A stretch of DNA of 64,000 bases from Myroides phaeus (GCF_009799805.1 NZ_CP047050.1:62001-126000), one strand, 5' to 3'. Positions 28,001 to 36,128 are shown, counted from the stretch's first letter. The notes: generated from the letters alone by a model not told the origin. A program made the numbers and translations.

Positions 28001-28558
28001 GTTCGTTCCTTCAAAAATGTAATTTCCATACTCATCTAATCCCAAACCTAAATAAGCTCCAGTTACAGGTTTAGTATCTTCATAGGGATCATTTAATTGA
28101 CCTCCATAACCTAAATGATGTCCATCACCACCTACAACAACATCTTTACCTTCTACACTTCCATCAATTAGAAAAACAGTAAAACCATCTCCTCCTCTGG
28201 GTGCAAATCCTTCTGGTACTTGAGAATCTCCTACTAAATTCCTCCATGTCTTATATTCGAAATCTAAAACAACTCCTTTATCAGAGGGAAAACGCTCATC
28301 AAAGATAACTCCACCACTTTGTTGTAACTTATCCTCAGTTAAACGCAACCACCCATCACCATCAGCATCAATACCTTTGGCTGCAGTTAAATAAGAAGTA
28401 ACTACTCCTTTTCCATTTTTAAGAAAAACTACATTGTTCTCTGTAGTTGTTGATTTAGTAAAGTCTTCACCGATCTTGAACTGTGCTAAACCACTTCCGC
28501 TTATTCCTAAGAGAAGCATCATTGTCGCCAAGACCTTTGTAAATAATTTTCTTTTCAT
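25034..28558 (-). CDS. Large surface protein with L-type lectin-like, RCC1-like and DUF11 domains
   Basis: A 1174-residue secreted protein. Signal peptide (about 1-25, GSGLAQ). Residues ~27-330 resemble an L-type (legume) lectin fold: GGDGFTVFLIDG, GAYLGLGLDEYGNYIF, and a final NHEIRGLSVF. A first DUF11-like domain follows (~335-465), then RCC1-like propeller repeats (~490-900; YVWGSNGYQQGGG, YYAWGSVVYN, VYSMGSNSNGELGVGDL, YFWGNNAYNMLGQD). Two more DUF11 domains come at about 945-1050 and 1060-1150 (INYTFTVSNTGNTILKDI, INYTFTMTNTGNVTLNTVEL). The end (NPHIYHKVQ) shows no type A or B sorting domain. First gene of an operon with the collagen-like gene. Probable adhesin or glycan-binding protein; specificity unknown. 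Confidence 0.8.
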   Translation of the reverse strand: MKRKLFTKVLATMMLLLGISGSGLAQFKIGEDFTKSTTTENNVVFLKNGKGVVTSYLTAAKGIDADGDGWLRLTEDKLQQSGGVIFDERFPSDKGVVLDFEYKTWRNLVGDSQVPEGFAPRGGDGFTVFLIDGSVEGKDVVVGGDGHHLGYGGQLNDPYEDTKPVTGAYLGLGLDEYGNYIFEGTNGYYALNGLQNNNWIEGYDKEVMRYKFVNSVGLRGSANYKGQITPLIAYKTLKENEGGVGFSKLTSVRPNDRSFYRRVQMELYKYKSGYKVEVRWKRDNKSTTPFEELFTAEYDEVPSEFLKIGFSAGTGSAVNNHEIRGLSVFMPEGVKVEKFVDKESTIVGENLTYRIEVRNLSQGQYKGVVLNDLLGAISDSFEVKEMSFKSETGSTFTNAGGFDKNLKQLENIKVDLDSRDAAVFTIKGTIVRMPVGGVIKNTATINVGALKFYNEKEAIGIGRLESTVETQVSFVGDDFCENEGDNFISGYHSTIIKTAHGFEIFGERSMPTGGQGDDFYVPTLICPEKGFDFKGSPLHATLGARDYDNSQNFLLTTDGLYVWGSNGYQQGGGSHYSVVSPALVNTSKFQKMTLPTGVTPKMVRYMTASHRVLALLLTDGRIMINGTKSELYGDGTSEIDGNWHTVSKSGNTPLLEVEKMKVHTSGGFAYTKDGKYYAWGSVVYNGSYRNSNYGYSYAEEVSSPFKGEPEMIAITGHGEDSLVSYFTLAKDGKVYSMGSNSNGELGVGDLNERVNWETVKTEDGEDLKDIKYLNAQDHASYQTAAGAINKYGRAYFWGNNAYNMLGQDQDVKYNIPSATEPQGLDNNRVVYLEVGGHTGMIVNDNNKYCYVGHKVNGSMGDGREEEDRNFTVHTFDCENTANVVEMCGKIEIEPEPGLLIHKVGTYVDSNKDGKVNVGDHINYTFTVSNTGNTILKDISLTDGKIKLTGGPIETLNPNGIDNGTFSGVYEITQVDIDRGGVFNIALGTAKDPNDKPIVSKSIDPEPLHPTDPNYPLEDPKYKDCATCTVTTLPQDPSITLVKVGVFDEDTPGDNGNGIINYTFTMTNTGNVTLNTVELIDFDIDPFKPVFKEEQGTGSLEVGKSWTATFKYSVTDADMDLGYKFNQALVMAKSPRDKEVEAESGTEIGNENPTITEVEGGGPLMTNPHIYHKVQ

Positions 28559-29563
28559 ATTTTAAACTATTTTTTTTGTTGTTTTTAAACTGGCTGACAT
28601 CATTATATGTACATCCGATTTAACAATGCAAAAGTGTTGATAATTAACGTAGTAAAGGTTGCGTTTTCTTAGTACGTCATACCTCCCAAGAATATGAAAC
28701 ACGCCTCAATCCCTGTAACAGAGTACTACTAATCAGCCTTTTAGTATATATTCTACTATATATTGTAAAAAACGAATACAGCCGATTTAAGACATCATCT
28801 ACAGGCGTACTTTTACTTGAAAAAACCGCTTAAAAATCATTTAATTAATCGAAAAATATACCTTAAACTACTAACACAAAAAAGCAGTAAAAAAAATTAC
28901 TTTAGATGGAAGAAAAAATAAGTTTGAATGATAAAAACACCAATAAAACTGATAAAAAATCTAAAACAGCGGTATAAAAAACGCACCAAAACGCGAGGTA
29001 GTAGTAAAGTTGAACACAAAATCTTTAAAAAACAGCGGTTTTCTTGTCCCAAACAATACAAAAAAACAGATAGATTATAGTGCTAAAAAGTAAACTCCAA
29101 TAAAAAGACAAGCTAATGCACCTACCCTATCTAACTAACACAACAAAAATTAGATCCAAAATATAGCACCCCTTACCTTAGCAATAGTAAAAAAGAAAAA
29201 AAACACCACATATAAAACCAATAGCAGCAGTTACTGTATATACTACAGATAGAAATTACATATTTTACCACCTATTAAGATTACGTAAACACCTGATTTA
29301 CAACACACAAAACATACCTCACAGGTGATTAACTCGCAATTAGGCCGTAAATAGCTCGTAATTACCTCACCTAAAAGCCTTTTTAGCGAACTAATTACGA
29401 CTCAATTACGACTTAATTACGACCTAATTACCTTTAAATGTAAATTAAGATTATGATTACAAAGACAGAGCAACCAATCGTGCAGCTAAAAAACTATCAA
29501 CCTTTACATATACCTAATTGATTTAAAGCTACTTATCAACAAAACAACTCAGTATAAAGCAAA
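28559..29563. other. Long non-coding spacer upstream of the lectin/collagen operon
   Basis: About 1 kb without a credible gene on either strand; AT-rich, with scattered GC islands. It contains a near-consensus -7 box for the minus-strand operon (CACTTTTG, one mismatch, at about 28629-28636), a doubled AAAACAGCGG motif (about 28961-28971 and 29031-29040), and an 11-bp-period repeat at 29393-29431 listed separately. It probably holds regulatory sites. Confidence 0.5.
29393..29431. repeat. Tandem repeat, 11-bp period (AATTACGACNN)
   Basis: AATTACGAC begins at 29393, 29404 and 29415, and a shortened AATTAC at 29426: exactly 11 bp apart. An inverted match (CGTAATTAC) lies at 29358-29366. The period is about one DNA helical turn. 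Confidence 0.85.
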
Positions 29564-29601
29564 AAAAAATCACATGCATTGGCTAAATGATGTGATTTTT
29601 T
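29564..29601 (-). terminator. Terminator of the AraC operon
   Basis: Twelve-bp stem AAAAAATCACAT/ATGTGATTTTTT with a 14-nt loop, about 45 nt beyond the stop. The A-rich left side provides the T run on the minus strand. Confidence 0.75.
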
Positions 29602-29647
29602 AAGTTGTTGTTGGAGTTCGTGGCTTTAGAACTCCGGTAATCTGTTG

Positions 29648-30775
29648 TTATTTGTTGTTCAATCGTAATTGCTCTTCTATAAATTCAGAAGGAGAAACCC
29701 CTTCGAATTTTTTAAATGCTCTGAAAAAAGAAGTGCGCGAATTAAATCCACTTAACTCTCCTAATTCAGTAACAGTAATTTCATTATTTCTTTCTTTTAA
29801 AACTTTTTTCGCAAATTCCACACGCAACTTATTAATATGCGCATTGAAATGTGAGTTATATTGTAAAGCAAAGAACTGAGAAAGATGGTGTTTTGATATT
29901 TTTGTCATTTTCTCCAAGCGTTCTAAAGAACAACCAGAATCTAAATAAAACTTATCACCAATAATCACTTTCTCTACTAAAGCTTTATAGTCTTCTAAAT
30001 GTTCTCCATTTACTTTAGACTTTTCATATTTCTGTACTACTTCTACAACAGGAGCAGTATCCTCTACTTTTTCAACAACCTCAACCTCAACTCCGTGTTC
30101 TACTATTTTAGAATTTTTCAATCTTTGAACATAGTATTGAAAAATAGTCAATGAATAACAGAACATTCCTATATAAATAATATTCTGATCGTTGTTTGGA
30201 ATAGCATTATAAGAAACTAATCCTATAAAAATCATTGCCATAAAAATAAGAATCCAAACAATTCTCAAAATTAATAGGCGAGATTGGTTTTCTAATGTCA
30301 CTTTCCCTACTTGAACGTAACAGTACAAAGCATATCCCATAAATTGAATTGCCTGCGTAACATACAATACTAAATAATAATAAACTAAATAAGGAACACT
30401 TAGTTTATCAATCATAAAAATAGATTGTACATAAATCAAGAAAAAAACAATACCCGGAATAAAGTGCAAAAGTGAATTTGAAAATCCAACTACATAGTCA
30501 CCTTCCTTCCCTTTTGTCATTGCATTTAAACTGATATACAAAAAAGGTCCGTAAAATAGACTCAAAGGCAATCCTAAATAAACAAAGATATAATCATTGT
30601 AGAAGAATCTTGTTAAAATAATTATTGAGCAATGAATAGTAAACAAAACTAAAAAACCATTGGCAAGTCTTCTTGACTTAGGTCTTGCTACTAAACTACT
30701 ATTAATGAAATAGGAGATTGACGACAATATTATTGCCGCTGCTAAAATAATTATATATAAATACGATTCCTCCAT
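29648..30775 (-). CDS. Membrane-embedded AraC-family transcriptional regulator (second of pair)
   Basis: A 375-residue protein with an N-terminal membrane domain of about six to seven helices (residues ~5-220) and a C-terminal AraC-type double helix-turn-helix (about 262-370). The AraC signature is visible: LEKMTKISKHHLSQFF for the first HTH and VTELGELSGFNSRTSFFRAFKKFEGVSPSEF for the second (given here by its first part, VTELGELSGFNSRTS). This 7TM-plus-AraC architecture is common in Bacteroidota but rarely characterised. The membrane part may sense a ligand or membrane state. A Val/Glu-rich linker (about 222-250) joins the parts. The start is 16 nt after the preceding AraC gene, so they are co-transcribed. 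The target could be the neighbouring surface island; this is inference from position only. Confidence 0.88.
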   Translation of the reverse strand: MEESYLYIIILAAAIILSSISYFINSSLVARPKSRRLANGFLVLFTIHCSIIILTRFFYNDYIFVYLGLPLSLFYGPFLYISLNAMTKGKEGDYVVGFSNSLLHFIPGIVFFLIYVQSIFMIDKLSVPYLVYYYLVLYVTQAIQFMGYALYCYVQVGKVTLENQSRLLILRIVWILIFMAMIFIGLVSYNAIPNNDQNIIYIGMFCYSLTIFQYYVQRLKNSKIVEHGVEVEVVEKVEDTAPVVEVVQKYEKSKVNGEHLEDYKALVEKVIIGDKFYLDSGCSLERLEKMTKISKHHLSQFFALQYNSHFNAHINKLRVEFAKKVLKERNNEITVTELGELSGFNSRTSFFRAFKKFEGVSPSEFIEEQLRLNNK

Positions 30776-30791
30776 TTACATCAATTACGCC

Positions 30792-31742
30792 CTATGCCAC
30801 TTGGCTTCTAAAAACAGAAGGTGTTTGCCCAACGTACATTTTAAAATATTTATTAAATGTTGATTTCGAACAGAGCCCACATTCATCAACTACAGCGTCG
30901 ATAGTAAGGTTTTTATCCCTCATCAATAATGATTTAGCATATTCTATTCTATACTTAGCTAAAAGCTGGTAAAAGCTCGAATATAGGTTCTGATTAATAA
31001 CCTCAGAAACTTCTTGTTTACTTAACCCTACTTCTTTAGCTAATTGTTCTAATGAAAACGATGTTTCTAAAAAACCTTTATTGTTATTAAAGAAACTTAT
31101 AATTTTTTTCTCTTTTATTTCAAAATCAGAAACAGCCTCTTCAGTGCTACTTGCGATATTATCATTTAATAAAGCTCCCATATCCTGAACCATTTCTTGA
31201 TTCGTAAAACTCAAATAGCTTACCAAAGAAAACAAACTCATAAAGAAAACTAATCCTTTGTTTACAAACTCCCCCTTAACAGTGAAACGACTTCCTGTCA
31301 ATTCCATTACAGTTAAAAAGCTTAGTACAAAAATACTTATGAATAAGTAAAAACTAAATACGCCGATAAAATTGATTGTTTGATTTGAAAAACTATGTTC
31401 TCTCTTTGCAACTAAATTAGTATAGATCGCAAAAGAATAAAACATTAAATAAGGAAGATTAACTATTTCAAAATAATAGTTATCATCACTAAATGGCACT
31501 CCCATTACAAGAATTGTAACAATGTAATGAGCAACTAATTCTTTCCACAATTTGCTTTTTTCTATTGTTTCATATTTTGTATAAATATAAAACAGTGGAA
31601 TAGTTAACCAGATAAAAGTGATAGAAAATCCAAAAATAGCAAATAGTAACTGAATAACAGAAACAACTAATACAAGACCTACTAACTTTAAGAAGTTAGT
31701 TTTCTCGATTAAAACGCTATTTATTTTGTTTAATACAGTCAT
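30792..31742 (-). CDS. Membrane-embedded AraC-family transcriptional regulator (first of pair)
   Basis: A 316-residue protein with several N-terminal membrane helices (about 15-195) and a C-terminal AraC domain with LEQLAKEVGLSKQEVSEVI as first HTH and VDECGLCSKSTFNKYFKMY as second. The start ATG at 31740-31742 is preferred, because the longer frame begins at a GTG (31805) and adds 21 residues of no recognisable nature. It is clearly related in layout to the following AraC gene but diverged in sequence. A candidate minus-strand -7 box (TAATTTTG, plus 31891-31898) lies about 150 nt upstream, lacking a clear -33. It leads a two-gene operon ending at 29564-29601. Confidence 0.85.
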   Translation of the reverse strand: MTVLNKINSVLIEKTNFLKLVGLVLVVSVIQLLFAIFGFSITFIWLTIPLFYIYTKYETIEKSKLWKELVAHYIVTILVMGVPFSDDNYYFEIVNLPYLMFYSFAIYTNLVAKREHSFSNQTINFIGVFSFYLFISIFVLSFLTVMELTGSRFTVKGEFVNKGLVFFMSLFSLVSYLSFTNQEMVQDMGALLNDNIASSTEEAVSDFEIKEKKIISFFNNNKGFLETSFSLEQLAKEVGLSKQEVSEVINQNLYSSFYQLLAKYRIEYAKSLLMRDKNLTIDAVVDECGLCSKSTFNKYFKMYVGQTPSVFRSQVA

Positions 31743-32608
31743 ATCATTGTGAGAATTATAGCTTGCTTTACAATCATAAATCCTCACAACGATACAACAA
31801 AGCACAACTTCGTTATGCTATGTGTCGCTTTATTAAGTGGGGACTTATATTTAGAATATTCGCATATTCTAATTATTTTAAAAAGCTCTGCAAAATTATT
31901 ACTTATTTCTAATTCTAAAAGTGTTTTTAACATATCAACGTTAGATTTGCGAAAATCCCATATAAATGAAAAAAATACGCAACATTAAACAACCTAAAAG
32001 CCGTTTTGTATTAAATATTATTTATTAAATAGTATATAATAAACATATTTATAAGTCAAAATAAGCGATTTTAACAATAATCAATTCGTAAATTGTCACA
32101 AACTCTTCTTTTTAACTAAAACAAACTTCAAATACAACATATGATAAATATCATTTTTTAAATAATCATACTGTTATATTTAGGCATATTTTCCGTTTTT
32201 TTGTTATCTACCTCTTAGCAACCTGCCTCTTCAGTCCCATTTTAGACAATGTTTATCACAAAAAGTCACATTTCCTGAAGAATGCTATAGCAAAGTACTA
32301 CATTTTGTGAACATTACCACATAAACAAACCTACCTTTTAATACCAAAAACTACTAACTATAATAAATAGATTGTAATTAATTCATTAATTAACTTAATA
32401 AACTAAGCTTTACACAATAATCATAAAGTTTAAAATATTTCATTTTACTTTATGATAACATAATTTACACTCTTCTTAGCTATGTTAAATATGCAAGTTT
32501 AAACTGTTTAATCTCTTGTTTCCAATCCAGACATCTATAAAAAAATAAAACACTACGCGTTTTTTTTTGTAAGCCTTTTTATTTTCCTTTGCTTAGTGAC
32601 TAAAAACA
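31743..32608. other. AT-rich spacer between the AraC pair and the TPR gene
   Basis: About 870 bp with no credible gene. It contains the possible promoter of the AraC pair near 31891 and otherwise AT-rich sequence. No repeats or attachment sites were recognised. Confidence 0.4.
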
Positions 32609-32640
32609 AAAAATCCCAAACAAAATTGTTTGGGATTTTA
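32609..32640 (-). terminator. Terminator of the large TPR gene
   Basis: Thirteen-bp stem AAATCCCAAACAA/TTGTTTGGGATTT almost without loop, 13 nt beyond the stop codon and with a T run on the minus strand. Confidence 0.8.
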
Positions 32641-32652
32641 TATCATTACTTA

Positions 32653-35034
32653 TTATTTATTTAATTGGTAATATTTACTGACGAATGCATTCCAAAATAA
32701 CTGAGCCTTGCTATCTAACTCTTTATTGCCATTGCCAAATACATCAAAATCATTCGATGCTGTCTCTCCTTCCTTATAAAAGTAATAATAGACATACATC
32801 TCCTTTTTCCATACATTTTTTGACTTTAACCCAAAAAATGACTTAATCTGTTCATTGCGCTCATCAATATTGAAGCGAATCGTAATATTTTCCTTTTGGA
32901 AATAGAAATCTAAAGAAGTATCAAAAACTTCTTCCTTAATATCCTTTCGCTGTACTCTTGGGACTACCTTCAAATTTACATCATCACTTAACCAACCTTC
33001 TACTCTTATTTGACGTCCTCCTGTTATATAATCAACAATCTTATTTAAATGGGCTACATTTCCAAATGTATCTTCTAAAGGATAATTAGTTATTGATTCA
33101 ACTTCTTGCCGATTAAACACCCATAAACGATTCAACGCTTCTCGCTCTTCTTTAGGTAAATTATACTCTGCCGGAATATCCTCAAGCGTCCCTTTATAGC
33201 GCTCATTATGTTCATAGGTTGACTTCATCAAATCAAAGTACTTTGATGCTTTTTCAAAATCTTCTAATCCGTGATAAGCCCAAGCTAAACTAAACCAGTA
33301 ATTAATATTAGCTACCTCTTCATTTAATTCTACGTACTTAGACTTACTAAAAAAGGCTTCGGTCATATCGATTGAACTATGGTAATCTTTTAATTCATAA
33401 CGCAGATATGTAAACATATCGGCTGCCATATAAATCACCTCTGCAACCACGTCTTCATCTTCTATCTCTTTTAACTCAAAGTCAACACGAACCGCTTTAA
33501 AATATGCTTCAGCTTGTTCAAATTTACCTGCGTTCAAATAGTTTTTTAAGATTCTCCCTTTTATTGCTACATAAGTTGCACTATATACATCGTAATAACT
33601 TAATAACTCATTAGCAAAATATTCAACCTCATCATACTCTTTCATCAATTCAGCCAAACGTAATCCGCTTTCCATATTTTCCCAAAAAGGAGCAGCTTTA
33701 TACCCTTTTCTATGCAATTGTAAAGCTTCAACACAGTCTTCAACGGCATAATTCCCATCTGTTAACTGTACAATATTCTTACTTACTATCCCTAAATTAT
33801 TGCACATCAAAGCATACCCGTGTTTATTGTTGTTTACTTTATTACCAACACCAGTTTCAAAATAAGTTTCTGCAAGAGGAATTGCATACTTTCCAATATT
33901 ACTCGCATTCTCATAGTAAACTAAAGCCTTTTCAATATCGTCATTATCGCGATACTCACTTCCTTTCTCAAGAAAAAGAGTCATTAAATTATATGCGAAA
34001 AAACCTTCACAATCTAACTCATAACCATACTCTTGAATATCAATACCTAAACGTTCTCCTAATTCGTAAAATATAAAATAAAGAGGTCCTTCTATCTTTT
34101 TATTTTGATCAAAATACTGATGCAAATACTCAAAAGCACGTTTGGTATTCTTCTCTACACTTAAATAATACTTTGCCTTCATCTGTAAAGCAAAGGCATT
34201 ATCAGGATTTTCTTCCAATCCTTTTTCAATTAATGAAGCATACTTTGCACCAACCTCACGTACATTTTTATACCCACATTCTGTAGGATAATCAACTGCA
34301 ATAGCATACATTAAATACAGCAATCCCCATTCGTTGTCTATTTTTCCTGCCTCATATTCTACTTCTATTGCTTTTACAAATACGCTACAATATGCATTAC
34401 TGTGAAAATTATAAAAAGAATTCATATAAATAAAAGCTTCTCCATACTTACCTCTTTCAAGAAATAGATTACCACCTTGAAATCCTGTGTAATAATGATC
34501 TGGAGCGTGTTCAAAACTCATTCTATAAAAAGCTTCTGCTGTACTAAAGTCTTCCAACTCTCTGTAGAGGAAAGCTATTTTATAATATGTATCTCCGAAC
34601 TCTTTATCTTGTAAACTATAATCATCTTTTAGCTTTGAAATTTCAATCAACTTATCGTGTAAAACTTCAATTGCTTTCTCTTTTAGTTCTAACTTATGTT
34701 CATACGACCACGCTATTAAGTCGTAAGCAGAAAAAACAGCTTCTTTGTCATTTGACACATTGTCAATAATTTCTTGTGCTGTAGAAAGTATTACAGAGAC
34801 ATCATCATAGTATGGACCATTGTGAATACTTATTTTCCAAAACAGAGCCTCTACATTTAAGGCATTTTCTCGCAAGAGCTCCTCTACAATAGATAATACC
34901 TGTTCAGACAAACTTTGATTCTTTGCATAAAAAATAGCCTTCTCTTCTTCATTAGCCTCCAATAATTTGTCACCAACTATCAATTGATCATAAAGCTCCT
35001 TAATTTCTTCTAATCTTATATCTTTTTGTGCCAT
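32653..35034 (-). CDS. Large cytoplasmic TPR-repeat protein of unknown function
   Basis: A 793-residue protein without signal peptide or membrane segment. Residues ~30-630 are helical and contain recognisable tetratricopeptide-like pairs (GDTYYKIAFLYRELEDFSTAEAFYRMSFEHAPD, quoted in part as LYRELEDFSTAEAFYRMSFE; DDIEKALVYYENASNIG; LAWAYHGLEDFEKASKYF). The last ~150 residues are beta-rich (IRVEGWLSDDVNLKVVPRVQ, DFYFQKENITIRFNI) and charged, with no family I can name. The protein is strongly acidic. It is a single-gene unit between a terminator and a long repeat-bearing spacer. TPR proteins are usually scaffolds; nothing here shows the partner. Confidence 0.75.
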   Translation of the reverse strand: MAQKDIRLEEIKELYDQLIVGDKLLEANEEEKAIFYAKNQSLSEQVLSIVEELLRENALNVEALFWKISIHNGPYYDDVSVILSTAQEIIDNVSNDKEAVFSAYDLIAWSYEHKLELKEKAIEVLHDKLIEISKLKDDYSLQDKEFGDTYYKIAFLYRELEDFSTAEAFYRMSFEHAPDHYYTGFQGGNLFLERGKYGEAFIYMNSFYNFHSNAYCSVFVKAIEVEYEAGKIDNEWGLLYLMYAIAVDYPTECGYKNVREVGAKYASLIEKGLEENPDNAFALQMKAKYYLSVEKNTKRAFEYLHQYFDQNKKIEGPLYFIFYELGERLGIDIQEYGYELDCEGFFAYNLMTLFLEKGSEYRDNDDIEKALVYYENASNIGKYAIPLAETYFETGVGNKVNNNKHGYALMCNNLGIVSKNIVQLTDGNYAVEDCVEALQLHRKGYKAAPFWENMESGLRLAELMKEYDEVEYFANELLSYYDVYSATYVAIKGRILKNYLNAGKFEQAEAYFKAVRVDFELKEIEDEDVVAEVIYMAADMFTYLRYELKDYHSSIDMTEAFFSKSKYVELNEEVANINYWFSLAWAYHGLEDFEKASKYFDLMKSTYEHNERYKGTLEDIPAEYNLPKEEREALNRLWVFNRQEVESITNYPLEDTFGNVAHLNKIVDYITGGRQIRVEGWLSDDVNLKVVPRVQRKDIKEEVFDTSLDFYFQKENITIRFNIDERNEQIKSFFGLKSKNVWKKEMYVYYYFYKEGETASNDFDVFGNGNKELDSKAQLFWNAFVSKYYQLNK

Positions 35035-35290
35035 ATCTATTGTTTCTGCAAATTTTTAATAAAACCATAAATATACTACAATTCCCAAGTAATCTTCCTA
35101 TTACATTAATGCAACTTACTATAAATGAAACTTTTTCAAACCCACTTAATTCCCTATACTACTCTCCTCATAAATTTTGCTACATCTATTATCGGCAACA
35201 ACACTATAGTCTCTAATTTTAGAAAACTATCTTCATTATATAGTCGCTTTACACTAAAATAAATCGATTATTCTTCAAATCTTCTTTGAT

Positions 35291-35334
35291 ACTCCTACTA
35301 CACTCCTACCACATTCCCACCACACTCCTTCGAC
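35291..35334. repeat. Tandem repeat, 11-bp period (ACTCCTACCAC-like), four units
   Basis: Units ACTCCTACTAC, ACTCCTACCAC, ATTCCCACCAC and ACTCCTTCGAC start at 35291, 35302, 35313 and 35324. They are exactly 11 bp apart with progressive base changes. Confidence 0.85.
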
Positions 35335-35359
35335 AAAACGACCGTTTTCCTAAGGAATC

Positions 35360-35391
35360 TCGAACTTGTGTCGAACTTGTGTCGAACAAGG
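35360..35391. repeat. Tandem repeat, 11-bp period (TCGAACTTGTG), three units
   Basis: TCGAACTTGTG at 35360-35370 and again at 35371-35381, then the partial TCGAACAAGG at 35382-35391. It has the same 11-bp period as the neighbouring array but a different unit. Confidence 0.85.
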
Positions 35392-35669
35392 TTCCTATTT
35401 AACTACATTAAACCCTAAACAAATACATAGCTAAAGCCGTTATTATTGCTGACTTAAAGGCTATAAATACGTCATATAAATCATTTTTAAAAACACCTCT
35501 ATTACACTTAATAAACAAGAGAAAATGCACTTTTAGACATTTTTTTAACCAAAAAAACAGAAAAACATACCTTTTTACCTCAAAAAACTACCTCTTTTTA
35601 TTTTAAAACACCTCATAACATCTATTCATAGCCTCTTTTGCTATTAACAAATCTTTGTCATTTATTCCT

Positions 35670-35699
35670 TTGAACTATTAACAGAAACATATATGTTTG
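35670..35699 (+). promoter_or_regulatory. Promoter of the RND efflux operon
   Basis: TTG at 35670-35672, 19 nt, then TATGTTTG at 35692-35699: a full match to the flavobacterial consensus. The first ATG (35706) is only 7 nt further, so the transcript may be nearly leaderless or the true start lies elsewhere. Confidence 0.7.
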
Positions 35700-35705
35700 C
35701 GTAAT

Positions 35706-36128
35706 ATGAAAAAAATCAATTCACATAACATTAAATCTCAAGGTCAAAGGTTCTTTGCCCTATTTAGTCTTTTGTGGGTTATTTTATCTTCGTGTACTGT
35801 TCAAGCTACTATTTCTGCTCTTAGCACAAATGACTTAACTTCTATTGAACAAAGCACTAAACCCAATAAACCAAAGCACAGTAACAAAGTTGTTTTTAGC
35901 CCAGAGAATTGTCAGAATCAATTCACTGCTGATAGCGATATTGTGATACAAAAAGCAGGTGTAGATATCAGCAACCCTTATGTTGCCTTGCTTATCTCTA
36001 CTTTTGTTTTCTTCTTTTTTGGCTTTGCGTTTTTAAAAGACTTCACTGTTCACCCTCTGTATAGTAGCAATACGCTGCTTAGAGGAAACTTACCTCTGTT
36101 TATACAACATCAGAATTTTAGAATTTGA
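35706..36128 (+). CDS. Small membrane-anchored lipoprotein-like protein at head of RND operon
   Basis: A 140-residue protein of no family I recognise. The N-terminus has a hydrophobic segment ending in a lipobox-like VILSSC (Cys about 29), suggesting a signal peptide, possibly lipoprotein. A Ser/Lys/Pro-rich section follows, and one strongly hydrophobic stretch (ALLISTFVFFFFGFAFL, near residue 100) could be a transmembrane helix. ATG 35706 is chosen; a TTG at 35697 overlaps the promoter's -7 box. It precedes tolC-rnd-mfp-trx in the same direction and appears to share their promoter, so it may be an accessory or sensor of the pump (inference). There are 118 nt to the next gene. Confidence 0.6.
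   Translation: MKKINSHNIKSQGQRFFALFSLLWVILSSCTVQATISALSTNDLTSIEQSTKPNKPKHSNKVVFSPENCQNQFTADSDIVIQKAGVDISNPYVALLISTFVFFFFGFAFLKDFTVHPLYSSNTLLRGNLPLFIQHQNFRI

Larger units (their letters stand above)
35035..35669. other. Spacer between TPR gene and RND operon, with 11-bp repeat arrays
   Basis: About 635 bp with no credible gene. A -7-like TTAATTTG-type sequence for the TPR gene lies near 35049 on the minus strand (imperfect). The middle holds two short tandem arrays at 35291-35334 and 35360-35391, listed separately, and between them the 11-bp TTCCT-A-AGGAA inverted repeat at 35347-35357. Confidence 0.5.

Noticed and set aside
35028..35216. Small 62-codon frame at the left of the 35-kb spacer
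   Set aside because: It overlaps the start of the TPR gene and has no promoter or recognisable domain.
35291..35391. The 11-bp arrays as a CRISPR array
   Set aside because: Units are directly adjacent and 11 bp long without spacers; no cas genes anywhere in the window.
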